Counted from the first letter of the stretch, positions 34,476-42,253 are shown. The stretch: DNA of 64,000 nucleotides from Brevundimonas sp. (GCA_003248965.1 QFQU01000016.1:1-64000), one strand, 5' to 3'. The notes: generated by a model from the letters alone, not told the origin. Numbers and translations are program-made.

Positions 34476-36165
34476 GGACAGCCGCGTGCTGCCCGCGCCA
34501 GATCAAGACTTCCGGAGACAGTTCGGTCAAAACTCTCTCCCGATCGATAATCCCGCATGACGCCAACCGGCCGTCGGCCAGCCACGGTCGGAGGGTGTCC
34601 AGATTTTCCGACACCATTCGTCCGTAAATCCGGGTCATCTCGCCCTTCGTCCGGCGATCGACGATCGCGGTCGGCAATCGGTTGCGAAACGCCCTTCGCG
34701 CCAGCCCCCGGTCTCTGCCGCCGACCGAGAGCTGAGCGGTGGGAAGGGCGAGGCAGGCCTCGACGACGGGCTGCGCGCACAGGGGATGGCGAACGTCGAC
34801 CGCCTGCGTGAGCGACGAGGGGTTGTGATGGGAAATGCTGTCCGCGACCCCTGCGATATGAAAGCATTTGGCGGGTCCGAAGCCCTCAAGGTCTCTGAGC
34901 CAAGGATGTGGCGGAGGCTGTCGATCAAGCGGCGCGAGAATGGGGTGATCGCGGAGGAGGGGATCGGGTTTCCCCGGTTCATATCGGCGAGCCGTCCGAA
35001 CCATTGACCAGACCGAGAGCTCATTGGCGGCGGCGAGCTCGGTGAGATCGGGCCAAGCCAGTGCTCGCCATCCATGCGCCAGCCATTGATCCGTGAAGAC
35101 GTCCGTCGTGGCGGCTTGAAACAGGATGCTGTCACCCCCTTTTCCCGTCATCACCGCCTTAGCTCCGTGGTCGTGTAGAAGGCTGGCCCAGCGCAGGTTT
35201 TGAGGATGATCGAGCGCGTTCAACCCCGGGCGGAACCCACCCGCGAGCGCGGTGAGCCAATCCGATGTCAGGGGACCGACGGCATGGGGGGTGCAGTAAG
35301 GCTTGAAGCCGAGAGCATCGCCAAGGATTTCAACATAGGACCGCTCATCGGACTCTGGCGTGGCGCCGTAAGCATTGATCCACAAGCTGACAGGTTCCAA
35401 CGCGACCTTCGCGAGAGCGGCGGCGACGATGCTGGAATCCAGACCGCCCGACACCTCGGCCGCGAGCGGCCCGGCGAGGTTTGAAAGGCGGGACACGGCC
35501 TCGTCCACCGCCGAGCGAATGCTGACTTCCGCCTGGGCTGCGGGGGGCGGGTCAAGGCTCTGCATCGCGATCTGGCGCGGGGTCCACACAGCTATCGGGG
35601 GGACCGTCAGCGGCGTCGGCTGCACCGTGCCGGGCTCAAGGGCGTGCGGGCCGTCAAGGAGCAACGCGCCGGTTCCCGCAACCAGACTATGCAACGCCTC
35701 GGCGACGCGGGCATAGTCGATGCGCCAGCGGGGACGAAGACAACGGACGAGCCAGTCGTCGGCCGCCGAGCACGCCACGGTCAATCCGCAGTGGGTCCAA
35801 GCGACGCATTCCAGGGCGCCGGACGGGTCTCTGATAAAGGCTGCCGGTTGGTCCTTGGGGCCAAAGAGAACTCCTGCATACCGTCCCCACACGCGGGCGA
35901 CGAGCTTTCGCTCGAAAGCCCACTGATCTTGTGGGTCAACGTAGGGGAGACGGGGTGACCGGCGATCAAATACATCCCCAATGAGCACCCAACCTCCAAT
36001 GTCCACACGCTTTGGCGGACAGGGGCCGCGGACACCTAGCCAAGCGTGGGCATTGATCGGAGTGACAACATATCCCTCTGCCGATGCTCTGGCCCGCAGA
36101 TCGGTGAAGAGCCTTGAGGCTCGGGGGTCGCTGGGCGCGCGGCAGATCAGCAGATAATCGCCCAT
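34420..36165 (-). CDS. Lasso peptide cyclase (protein C, asparagine synthetase-like)
   Basis: A protein of 581 residues, starting MGDYLLICRAPSD two bases after gene B's stop. The C-terminal domain carries the ATP-pyrophosphatase loop SGGLDSS near residue 240. The cyclase adenylates an Asp/Glu side chain of the core peptide and joins it to the free N terminus. It acts with protein B in the cytoplasm. The N-terminal half resembles glutamine-hydrolysing synthetases without their catalytic Cys2, as in other lasso cyclases. The last 56 bp overlap the isopeptidase gene on the other strand. Confidence 0.93.
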   Translation of the reverse strand: MGDYLLICRAPSDPRASRLFTDLRARASAEGYVVTPINAHAWLGVRGPCPPKRVDIGGWVLIGDVFDRRSPRLPYVDPQDQWAFERKLVARVWGRYAGVLFGPKDQPAAFIRDPSGALECVAWTHCGLTVACSAADDWLVRCLRPRWRIDYARVAEALHSLVAGTGALLLDGPHALEPGTVQPTPLTVPPIAVWTPRQIAMQSLDPPPAAQAEVSIRSAVDEAVSRLSNLAGPLAAEVSGGLDSSIVAAALAKVALEPVSLWINAYGATPESDERSYVEILGDALGFKPYCTPHAVGPLTSDWLTALAGGFRPGLNALDHPQNLRWASLLHDHGAKAVMTGKGGDSILFQAATTDVFTDQWLAHGWRALAWPDLTELAAANELSVWSMVRTARRYEPGKPDPLLRDHPILAPLDRQPPPHPWLRDLEGFGPAKCFHIAGVADSISHHNPSSLTQAVDVRHPLCAQPVVEACLALPTAQLSVGGRDRGLARRAFRNRLPTAIVDRRTKGEMTRIYGRMVSENLDTLRPWLADGRLASCGIIDRERVLTELSPEVLIWRGQHAAVLTAAAFEGWVRLWERRLT

Positions 36166-36167
36166 CC

Positions 36168-36806
36168 TCAAGACCGCATGATTGGTGTGTAGCGGCGCAC
36201 GCGGGCTAGCCTGTCGCCGACGACGAGATCGCCGATCTGAAGCCAGCAATGCGCATTGAAGGGCCAGGTCCGTACGCCGAATACCCAATCTGCACGGACG
36301 CCTCGCGCGGCGAGCACGTGCCGGAGCTGAAACGAACGCTGGAGACATTCGCCTTCGCCCGGAACCCATGTGCGCGAGATCCGTGTCGCACCCACCAGCC
36401 GGGAAAGCTTCTCTTCGCTATACCGCTGAAGCCCATCGGCCTGCTCAAACGCAAGCAGTTGCCTTAACGACTTCCGTTGAAATCTCACGGCAGCGATAGC
36501 CCAACTGAAGCCGGTCGAAAGAACTTCAGATGCCGACACTCGTGCTGGAAGTGGCAGTTCTCTCGTTGCTGCAATTGGAGAGGAAGGAAGTCGCGGCGGT
36601 CTACCTGGTTTGATCAGGCCAGCGAGTTGAAGCTCAGTGGCGAGATCGGGGTCGGTAATTCGAAGCGCGCCTTGAGGAGCGAAGTGAACTTCTGCTCCAC
36701 CCCCTATAAGACACTGGTAGGCGTCGCTCTCGACATCAAGAATGACCACGTCGTCATCCACACGGATCATGAAGACGCCAGGCGCACACCACAGGAGTTG
36801 GGTCAT
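36168..36806 (-). CDS. Lasso peptide leader-binding and leader-peptidase protein (protein B)
   Basis: A protein of 212 residues with a PqqD-like leader-recognition domain at about 1-80 (VFMIRVDDDVVILDVESDAYQ) fused to a transglutaminase-like cysteine protease domain. The triad is visible as Cys154 (GECLQRS), His186 (NAHCWLQ) and Asp198 (VGDRLARV). It binds the precursor's leader and cleaves it off for cyclisation by C. The fused form is usual in proteobacteria. A perfect 12-bp hairpin and no clear ribosome site precede the gene, so its expression may be held below that of the precursor. Confidence 0.93.
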   Translation of the reverse strand: MTQLLWCAPGVFMIRVDDDVVILDVESDAYQCLIGGGAEVHFAPQGALRITDPDLATELQLAGLIKPGRPPRLPSSPIAATRELPLPARVSASEVLSTGFSWAIAAVRFQRKSLRQLLAFEQADGLQRYSEEKLSRLVGATRISRTWVPGEGECLQRSFQLRHVLAARGVRADWVFGVRTWPFNAHCWLQIGDLVVGDRLARVRRYTPIMRS

Positions 36807-36825
36807 AGACGTCGCCGAAACGAAC

Positions 36826-36853
36826 GGCGGGCGGCTGTCACCAGCCGCCCGCC
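36826..36853 (-). repeat. Intergenic hairpin between precursor and gene B
   Basis: GGCGGGCGGCTG-TCAC-CAGCCGCCCGCC, a perfect 12-base stem with a four-base loop, six bases after the precursor stop. It may stabilise the precursor mRNA and limit reading into B; similar hairpins occur between A and B or C in other proteobacterial lasso clusters. Confidence 0.85.
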
Positions 36854-36858
36854 TTCGC

Positions 36859-36981
36859 TCAGCCCTCGGAAGGGTAGCGGCCGATCTTCACGCCGGCCTC
36901 TTCGAACATGGTGCCGAGCCCGTCACGCGTGAGCGTCTTCGCATTGCCGAAGGTGACGAGGCGCAGAGTGGTCTTCTTCAT
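36859..36981 (-). CDS. Lasso peptide precursor, 40 aa
   Basis: A 40-residue gene too short for ordinary gene calls. It starts MKKTTLRLVTFGNAKTLTR and ends RYPSEG. GGAGA lies seven bases ahead. The leader has GNAKTLTR, which fits the lasso motif GxxxxxTx before the core: Gly12 at -8 and Thr18 at -2. This puts the cut after Arg19, leaving a 21-residue core that begins Asp20-Gly-Leu-Gly. Glu27 or Glu28 would be core residue 8 or 9, the usual ring-closing position. A cut one residue later would give a Gly1 core of 20 residues with Glu at 7 or 8. It is followed by genes B and C. Confidence 0.88.
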   Translation of the reverse strand: MKKTTLRLVTFGNAKTLTRDGLGTMFEEAGVKIGRYPSEG

Positions 36982-36998
36982 CTCAGTCTCTCCATCAA

Positions 36999-37024
36999 GT
37001 GTTCGCCACGAGTGTGGCGAACAC
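36999..37024. promoter_or_regulatory. 11-bp inverted repeat in the precursor's upstream region
   Basis: GTGTTCGCCAC-GAGT-GTGGCGAACAC, perfect arms with a four-base gap, 18 bp before the precursor start codon. It could be an operator for a dimeric regulator or a 5' mRNA hairpin. A perfect palindrome GAAATATATTTC lies farther upstream at 37063-37074. Confidence 0.6.
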
Positions 37025-37073
37025 AGTCAGCGCCCGGATGGCGAAGTCTCAAAACTATTTTCGAAATATATTT

Positions 37074-37559
37074 CTATCGGCCGGGAGCGGGGCGGACTTG
37101 CGCGAGGTCGGTGACGCCGTTCTCGAGCCAGCGTGTGGCGGCCTGCTGCCGGTCGCTCTCGGCCAGCAAGGCGTCGTACATGGCGCAGACCGCGAGGATG
37201 ATGGGCCGCGCCTCGAGCCCGGCGATGTCGTCGCCGAGCAAGGCGTTGAAGCGCTGGCCCCCGATGGTCAGGGCGGTGACCAGCTTATTGTCTGCGCATC
37301 GCAGCGCCAACTCAGGCGAACCGACCGCGACCGCCATGACGATGGCGTGAGGGTCGCTTCGCGTGGCCGCCGCGAAACGGTGAATGTAGTCGAGGTTCAG
37401 GCTGCGACCGCCCGCCTCAAAACGATCGTAGGTTCGCAGCGCCATCTGCATGCCTTGGGCCACGACCGCGCGCGTCATGCGGCGGTGACGGCGCACCAAT
37501 TTCAGCGCCTGGGAGAGAACATCGCTATCGCGCTGCGGCTGCATTCGTCTGGACGTCAA
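37074..37559 (-). CDS. XRE-like DNA-binding protein, 161 aa
   Basis: The N-terminal helix-turn-helix region contains LKLVRRHRRMTRAVVAQGMQMALRTYDRFEAGG, matching the XRE fold in Caulobacterales regulators. The C-terminal part (ALTIGGQRFNALLGDDIAGLEARPIILAVCAMYDAL) has no family I know. A TTG start at 37559 has GGAGG nine bases ahead; an ATG at 37544 is possible but has no ribosome site. It lies upstream of the lasso precursor on the same strand with 92 bp between, so it could control or be co-transcribed with the cluster. Confidence 0.72.
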   Translation of the reverse strand: MTSRRMQPQRDSDVLSQALKLVRRHRRMTRAVVAQGMQMALRTYDRFEAGGRSLNLDYIHRFAAATRSDPHAIVMAVAVGSPELALRCADNKLVTALTIGGQRFNALLGDDIAGLEARPIILAVCAMYDALLAESDRQQAATRWLENGVTDLAQVRPAPGR

Positions 37560-37756
37560 AGCTTGCTCCCTCCGTTAGCTGATGATTTTCGGTTCGCCGA
37601 CTTATCGGCGATCACCTCTCCGTTTCAAATCGATTCCCGCCACATAGCGGCGGCCCCAACGCCGATATGCGGCGAGTCTGCATCCGGACACCACGCAACT
37701 TGTTGGCGAGCGGTTATATGCCGCGTGCGTCGGGCGCGCGGGAGCCGGAGACTGTC
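37560..37756. other. Divergent intergenic region between XRE-like and GntR-like genes
   Basis: 197 bases with a short inverted repeat CGCCGA-ctta-TCGGCG at 37595-37610. It should hold the promoters of both flanking regulator genes; I cannot assign them. Confidence 0.35.
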
Positions 37757-38392
37757 ATGGCGAAAAGTCGCGACCCCTTCTTCAAGGCCCTCGACAACAT
37801 TCGGGAGCGAGCGCGGGCCGGCGGCTATGCGCCGGGCCAGTCGATCGTCATCGTCGAGGAGGCACGTCGTCTCGACCTCTCGACGACGCCGGTTCGGGAA
37901 GCGCTGGCCTGGCTCTGCGGGGAAGGGTTGATCGAGCGGGGACCGGCGGGCGGGTTTCTTGCCGCCCGTCTCGACGCCGGCGCGGTGCGGGATCGCTACG
38001 ACCTCCGCCTGGCCTATCTGTCGGCCGCGATCGATCTGACAGCCGGATTGCCCGCCTACGGACGATCGCCCGCGCGCGACGGCGCCGCCGTGGCCGACCT
38101 GCAGGACTTGTTCGAGAGCCTGGTGCGCCGGACCGGGAACGGCGCCCTGCTTGACGCCTATCACCGCGTCGACGGCCAGCTGACGCCGTTCCGGAGCGCG
38201 GAGCGCCGGATTTTCGCGGACCTCGACGCCGAAGCGGACGATCTTCTTGAGCTGGCGGCGACCCGGGCCAATGGCGACCTCCGTGATGGCCTGCGGGCGT
38301 ATCATTATCGTCGCGGCCGCTCCGCGGCGCTCCTGTCGATGGACGTCGCGGGCCATCCGGGCGGGGAGGGTGGGGAGGACGAGGGGCCATGA
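37757..38392 (+). CDS. GntR-like transcriptional regulator at head of transfer operon
   Basis: A protein of 211 residues with a winged helix-turn-helix of the GntR type (IVEEARRLDLSTTPVREALAWLCGEGLIERGPAGGFLAARL). The C-terminal part is helical, without the His residues of the FCD domain, so the effector is unclear. The ATG at 37757 has GGAG seven bases ahead. It overlaps traG by ATGA and so heads the mating operon; it likely regulates it. Confidence 0.8.
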   Translation: MAKSRDPFFKALDNIRERARAGGYAPGQSIVIVEEARRLDLSTTPVREALAWLCGEGLIERGPAGGFLAARLDAGAVRDRYDLRLAYLSAAIDLTAGLPAYGRSPARDGAAVADLQDLFESLVRRTGNGALLDAYHRVDGQLTPFRSAERRIFADLDAEADDLLELAATRANGDLRDGLRAYHYRRGRSAALLSMDVAGHPGGEGGEDEGP

Positions 38393-40263
38393 TCCTTCGG
38401 CTGATCCTGCTCGGGGCGGGGTTGGCGGCCGGCCTGCAGCTGGCCACCCAGACCTTCGCCTGGACCTATCGCCACGATCCCGTGCTGGGCGGCGGCTGGA
38501 CGGTGTCGGAAGAGGTTCGCATCTATCCGCCGTGGCGCATCCTCAGCTGGCGCAGGCAGTTCGGCGGGGCCGAACCGGAGGCCTTCTCGTCCAGCGCCTT
38601 CCTGGTCCTTCTCGGAGTGATGGGCGGCTTGGGCGCAGGCCTGCTCACGCGCGGAGAGGGATCCCGCCGGCGCATCCGTGGATGGGGCGGCCTGGCCGAG
38701 GCCCGGGCCGCCGGGTTGCTAGCCGGCGCGGGGTGCGCCCTCGGGGAGCTGAAGGGGCGGCTCCTCGCAACCGTCGACATGCGGCCGAGCCTGGTGACGG
38801 GCGGCACGCGGTCGGGAAAAGGGAGGGGCCATGTCACGCCGACGCTCCTGCTGTGGAGCGAGAGCGTGCTGGTCCATGATCCGAAGCGGGAGCTCTGGCG
38901 CGAGACGGCCGGCTGGCGCTCGGGCTTCTCGCATGCGCTTTATTTCGACCCGCGTGATCCGGCATCCGCCCGCTGGAATCCCCTCGCGGAAATCCAACCC
39001 GGCCCGGGAGAACTGGCCCAGGTCCAGCGACTGGTTTCGATCCTCGCCGACCCCGGGGGCGTCCGGGATGACGAGGCCATCTGGGACAAGGCGGCCTCCG
39101 AAATCCTGGAGGCGGTCATCCTCCATGTCCTCTACACGGCCGAGGATGCCGACAAGACGCTGCTGAAGGTCCGCGAACTGCTCGCCGACCTCGACGACAC
39201 GGCCGAGGTGATGGTCAAGGCGCTGCACCGGCCGGGTCGGAACCGCGAGCCTGAAACCCACCCCTTCATCCGCACGGCCGTGCGGGGCTATGCCGCCATG
39301 CATGATCGGTTTCGGACATCGGTCCAGGGCACGGCCCGATCCTATCTGAAGTGGCTCGCGGGCGACGACGTCGAGCGCGCGCTCTCGGCCTCGGACTTCA
39401 ACCTGGGCGACCTGATGTGCGCCGAGGCGCCGGTCTCGCTCTACGTCCAGGTCGCGCCGGCGGACGCGGCGGCGCTCCGGCCGCTGGTGCGACTCCTGTT
39501 CTACGCCGCCGCCCAAGCCCTCACCGTGGACGAGACCCGGGATGCGGCGGGGCGGCCGAAGCAGCGCCGGCTCCTGATGCTGATGGACGAGTTTCCCCTG
39601 CTGGGGCGCGTCAGCTTCTTCGAGAAATCCCTGCGACTTCTGAGCGGCTACGGGGTGAAGGTGATGTTCGTCGCCCAGTCGCTGAACGACATCATCGAGA
39701 CGTACGGCGCCAACAACACGATCCTCGACAACTGCGCCATCTACACAGCCTTTTCGGCGCTGGATCCGCTGACCCAGGACAAGGTCTCCAAACTCACCGG
39801 CACGATCGGCGAGATGCGTGAAAGCCGCAGCGCGCCCGCCGGCCTGGCGGCGGGACGCAGTACCGTGTCACGCTCCCAGATCGACCGTCCGTTGCTCGAG
39901 CCCGGCGAGGTGCGCGCTCTGCCCGACGACGTTCAGCTCATCTTCGCGGCGGGCCAACGCCCTCTGCGCACTCGCAAGCTCCAGTACGATCGCCGCCGGC
40001 CGTTCCGGAAGAGAGCCGCTCTGCCGCCGCCCGACCAGGTCGCGGGCGTCGACGCACCGACGCCCGCGCCCCATCCCTGGGCCGGCCGTCGGAGCCTCGG
40101 TGTGGACGCCGAAGCCGCCCTTCCCCTGTTCAAGGAGATCGTGGCGGCGATGGACGACAAGAAGGTCGCCGCGCGCGCCGCGGACATCTATGGCCGCGTA
40201 GCCCAGGAGATGGCGGCGCAGGACGCCGTCCTCGATCATCTGAAAGGGCAGGGCGATGGTTAG
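38389..40263 (+). CDS. traG: TraG/VirD4-type coupling protein
   Basis: A protein of 624 residues. Two N-terminal membrane helices (LRLILLGAGLAAGLQL, FLVLLGVMGGLGAGL) precede a cytoplasmic ATPase with Walker A GGTRSGKG near residue 139 and Walker B LLMLMDEFP near residue 395. VKVMFVAQSLNDI is typical of VirD4. It links the relaxosome to the secretion channel and pumps DNA. It overlaps its neighbours on both sides by a few bases. Confidence 0.95.
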   Translation: MILRLILLGAGLAAGLQLATQTFAWTYRHDPVLGGGWTVSEEVRIYPPWRILSWRRQFGGAEPEAFSSSAFLVLLGVMGGLGAGLLTRGEGSRRRIRGWGGLAEARAAGLLAGAGCALGELKGRLLATVDMRPSLVTGGTRSGKGRGHVTPTLLLWSESVLVHDPKRELWRETAGWRSGFSHALYFDPRDPASARWNPLAEIQPGPGELAQVQRLVSILADPGGVRDDEAIWDKAASEILEAVILHVLYTAEDADKTLLKVRELLADLDDTAEVMVKALHRPGRNREPETHPFIRTAVRGYAAMHDRFRTSVQGTARSYLKWLAGDDVERALSASDFNLGDLMCAEAPVSLYVQVAPADAAALRPLVRLLFYAAAQALTVDETRDAAGRPKQRRLLMLMDEFPLLGRVSFFEKSLRLLSGYGVKVMFVAQSLNDIIETYGANNTILDNCAIYTAFSALDPLTQDKVSKLTGTIGEMRESRSAPAGLAAGRSTVSRSQIDRPLLEPGEVRALPDDVQLIFAAGQRPLRTRKLQYDRRRPFRKRAALPPPDQVAGVDAPTPAPHPWAGRRSLGVDAEAALPLFKEIVAAMDDKKVAARAADIYGRVAQEMAAQDAVLDHLKGQGDG

Positions 40264-40705
40264 GCGCGCGCCGGTGCAGACCTGCCGCGTTCAGGTCTAT
40301 CTCAGCGATCCCAAGATCATCGCCGGTCTCAGCCGCGAAGCGCGATCGGGCCGGGTGTCGATCAGTCAGGCCGCCGGACACGCCATCGCGCGGGGCCTTC
40401 AGGGGAACCCGAGGGCTGACCCCGACGACCGGCTGCTGGCGCTTGAGCAATCACTCAAGGGCCATATGCGGTCCACTCGACAGGACATGCAGATCATTCA
40501 GGAGTTGGTGGTGGAGGTCGCGCGAGCGCTGTTCGTCCGGCTCCCGGACGGCGTCGGCGACCAGGATCCCACGGTGCAGGCCGCCGTCGACCGGCGCATC
40601 GAGCGGATGCTCGACGACACCGCGGCGCGGATCGTCTCGGGCCGGGCCGGGCACGACCCTCACGGCCGGGAGGTTGAGGAGCGGTCGTTCGGGGCGGCGA
40701 ACTGA
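40256..40705 (+). CDS. CopG-like protein between traG and trbB
   Basis: A protein of 149 residues. TCRVQVYLSDPKIIAGLSREA at the start resembles a ribbon-helix-helix strand and helix. The middle and C-terminal parts are helical (KGHMRSTRQDMQIIQELVVEVARALFVRL). A gene of this kind is usually found between traG and trbB in alphaproteobacterial Trb elements and annotated as CopG-family regulator; its function in transfer is not known. It overlaps traG by eight bases. Confidence 0.75.
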   Translation: MVRRAPVQTCRVQVYLSDPKIIAGLSREARSGRVSISQAAGHAIARGLQGNPRADPDDRLLALEQSLKGHMRSTRQDMQIIQELVVEVARALFVRLPDGVGDQDPTVQAAVDRRIERMLDDTAARIVSGRAGHDPHGREVEERSFGAAN

Positions 40706-40706
40706 C

Positions 40707-41663
40707 ATGACGGCTCATCCCCTGATCGCGGAACGCAAGCTGGAGGCGCTGCGTCACGCCCTGGGCGAGGTGGTGCTGGCGGCGCTGATCGACCCGGAGG
40801 TGGTGGAGATCCTCGCCAACCCCGACGGCCGGATCATCCTGGATCGCGCCGGGCGAGGCCGCGCCGACACCGGGGCGCGTCTGTCGGTGGAAGGGCGCGA
40901 ACGCGCCATTCGTCTGATCGCCGACTATGTCGGTGAAGTGGTCACCCGGGACGATCCGCGCCTGGCCGGTGTGCTGCCCGCCACCGGCGAACGGTTCCAG
41001 GGCCTGCTTCCGCCGGTGTCGCCGGCGCCGGCTTTCTCCATCCGCAAGCGCCCGTCGGTGATCTGGACCCTCGGGGATTATGTCCGCGACGGCGTCATGA
41101 CGGCGCGGCAGGCCGATGTCCTCGCCCAGGCCGCCCGCGAGCGGCGCAACATCCTCATCTCCGGCGGCACGGGGTCGGGGAAGACCACCCTGGCCAACGC
41201 CATCCTGGCAGAGCCGGCCTTCGCCGACGACCGGGTGTTTCTCATCGAAGACACCGCCGAGCTGCAATGTTCGGCCTGGGACACGGTGTCGGTCCTGACG
41301 CGCCGGGCCCCCGTCGCCATCGGCGTCGCCGATCTGGTCCGCGACGCCTTGCGGATGCGTCCGGACCGGATCGTCGTGGGGGAGATGCGCGACGGCCTAG
41401 CCGCCCTCGAAACGCTGAAGAGCTGGAACACGGGCCATCCGGGCGGCCTGTCGACCCTTCACGCCAACTCCGCCGAGGAGGCGCTGCGGCGGATCGAGGA
41501 TCTGGCCCTCGAGATCGCCGCGGCGCCGCCGCGTCGCACCATCGGCCAAGCGGTGGACGTCATCGCCCATATCCGTCGCTCGACGGCGGGGCGGCGGCTT
41601 GAGGCCGTGATCGCGGTGAACGGCGCGTCGGATACGGGCTACGCGGTCGAAGGCCTGGCCTGA
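40707..41663 (+). CDS. trbB: TrbB, type IV secretion ATPase (VirB11-like)
   Basis: A protein of 318 residues. Walker A SGGTGSGKTTL lies near residue 151, an Asp box-like VFLIEDTAEL follows, and Walker B-type RPDRIVVGEMRDG and GHPGGLSTLHANS mark the VirB11/TrbB family. It forms a hexameric cytoplasmic ATPase that powers pilus assembly or transfer. Its end is followed by a 270-bp regulatory gap before trbC. Confidence 0.95.
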   Translation: MTAHPLIAERKLEALRHALGEVVLAALIDPEVVEILANPDGRIILDRAGRGRADTGARLSVEGRERAIRLIADYVGEVVTRDDPRLAGVLPATGERFQGLLPPVSPAPAFSIRKRPSVIWTLGDYVRDGVMTARQADVLAQAARERRNILISGGTGSGKTTLANAILAEPAFADDRVFLIEDTAELQCSAWDTVSVLTRRAPVAIGVADLVRDALRMRPDRIVVGEMRDGLAALETLKSWNTGHPGGLSTLHANSAEEALRRIEDLALEIAAAPPRRTIGQAVDVIAHIRRSTAGRRLEAVIAVNGASDTGYAVEGLA

Positions 41664-41738
41664 CGACGCCTCGAACGGCGTCGCAAATACCGAATCCAGA
41701 AAAGTGAAGATAATGCAGAGCGTTGTGACGACTTGCAT

Positions 41739-41834
41739 TAAGTCAAACCAAGTCGTCGCGGCATCAACACAGTAAGTCGTTCCAAGTTACTATCTAAGTC
41801 GGTCTGAGTTGGAGTGTAGTTGTATTTAAGTCGT
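41739..41834 (+). repeat. Phased AAGTC repeat array upstream of trbC
   Basis: AAGTC occurs at 41740, 41750, 41774, 41796 and 41828, with related AAGTT at 41784, GAGTT at 41806 and AGTT at 41818. These fall into four pairs 10 bp apart, one helical turn. The last three pairs follow a 22-bp period. The array ends 23 bp before a TTGACA. This layout suits an activator or repressor that binds side by side on one DNA face. Confidence 0.65.
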
Positions 41835-41856
41835 GGATTATTTGTGTATTTTACTG

Positions 41857-41886
41857 TTGACAGTAGTGGGATAGTTTTGCTTGCAA
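41857..41886 (+). promoter_or_regulatory. Candidate trbC promoter
   Basis: TTGACA at 41857-41862 is followed 17 bases later by GCTTGCAAT, a weak match to caulobacter-type -10 (GCTANAWC). The trbC start lies 47 bp further on, after AAGGAAA. Confidence 0.45.
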
Positions 41887-41932
41887 TGAGTCGAAGCGCG
41901 GTGAAACGCGCTGAACACAAGGAAAGCAAATC

Positions 41933-42253
41933 ATGTCACGGAGACTTGGCCGCCGCCTGTTCGGCGCGACGATGATGCTTGGCCTGGCGGTCGCCGGACC
42001 GGCGCTGGCCGGCGGGTCGGGCATGCCCTGGGAAGGGCCGATCCAGCAGGCGGTGCAGTCGATCACCGGCCCTGTGGTCCAGGCCGCGGCGGTGGTGGCG
42101 GTGGTCGCCTTCGGGGCCGGGATCGCCATGAGCGAGAACGGTTCCTCGATGCGCCGGGGGCTAGGGATCATGTTCGGCCTCTCGATCGCGTTCGCCGCCT
42201 CCACCTTCTTCCTGGACTTCTTCGGCTTCGCCGGAGGGGTGGAGTTCGCCTGA
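41933..42253 (+). CDS. trbC: TrbC, prepilin-like (VirB2)
   Basis: A protein of 106 residues. A signal peptide (FGATMMLGLAVAGPALA) is followed by two hydrophobic helices (VVQAAAVVAVVAFGAGIAM, LGIMFGLSIAFAASTFFLDFF), as in VirB2/TrbC pilins. In IncP the pilin is cyclised by TraF; a TraF gene is present downstream. The stop overlaps the trbD start (TGATG). AAGGAAA precedes the ATG. Confidence 0.92.
   Translation: MSRRLGRRLFGATMMLGLAVAGPALAGGSGMPWEGPIQQAVQSITGPVVQAAAVVAVVAFGAGIAMSENGSSMRRGLGIMFGLSIAFAASTFFLDFFGFAGGVEFA

Larger units (their letters stand above)
41664..41932 (+). promoter_or_regulatory. AT-rich control region between trbB and trbC
   Basis: 269 bases, much AT-richer than the flanking genes. 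It opens with CGACGCC-tcgaa-CGGCGTCG-type complementary arms right after trbB (41664-41682), then carries a repeat array (41739-41834) and a TTGACA-led promoter candidate before trbC. Confidence 0.6.

Noticed and set aside
36859..36981. A Gly21 start of the lasso core
   Set aside because: It is possible, but Thr would be at -3 and Gly12 at -9, off the usual GxxxxxTx register, so I prefer Asp20.
37063..37074. The palindrome GAAATATATTTC as a FecI-type promoter element of the lasso precursor
   Set aside because: It is a plain AT-rich palindrome, partly inside the end of the upstream gene, and I see no matching site before the receptor operon.
40256..40705. The gene after traG as TrbA or a relaxosome protein TraK/TraJ
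   Set aside because: Only the first strand-helix resembles a ribbon-helix-helix; no further similarity supports a specific name.
41739..41834. The AAGTC array as plasmid iterons of a replication origin
   Set aside because: No replication initiator gene is nearby, the units are short and paired at 10 bp, and the array sits directly before trbC.
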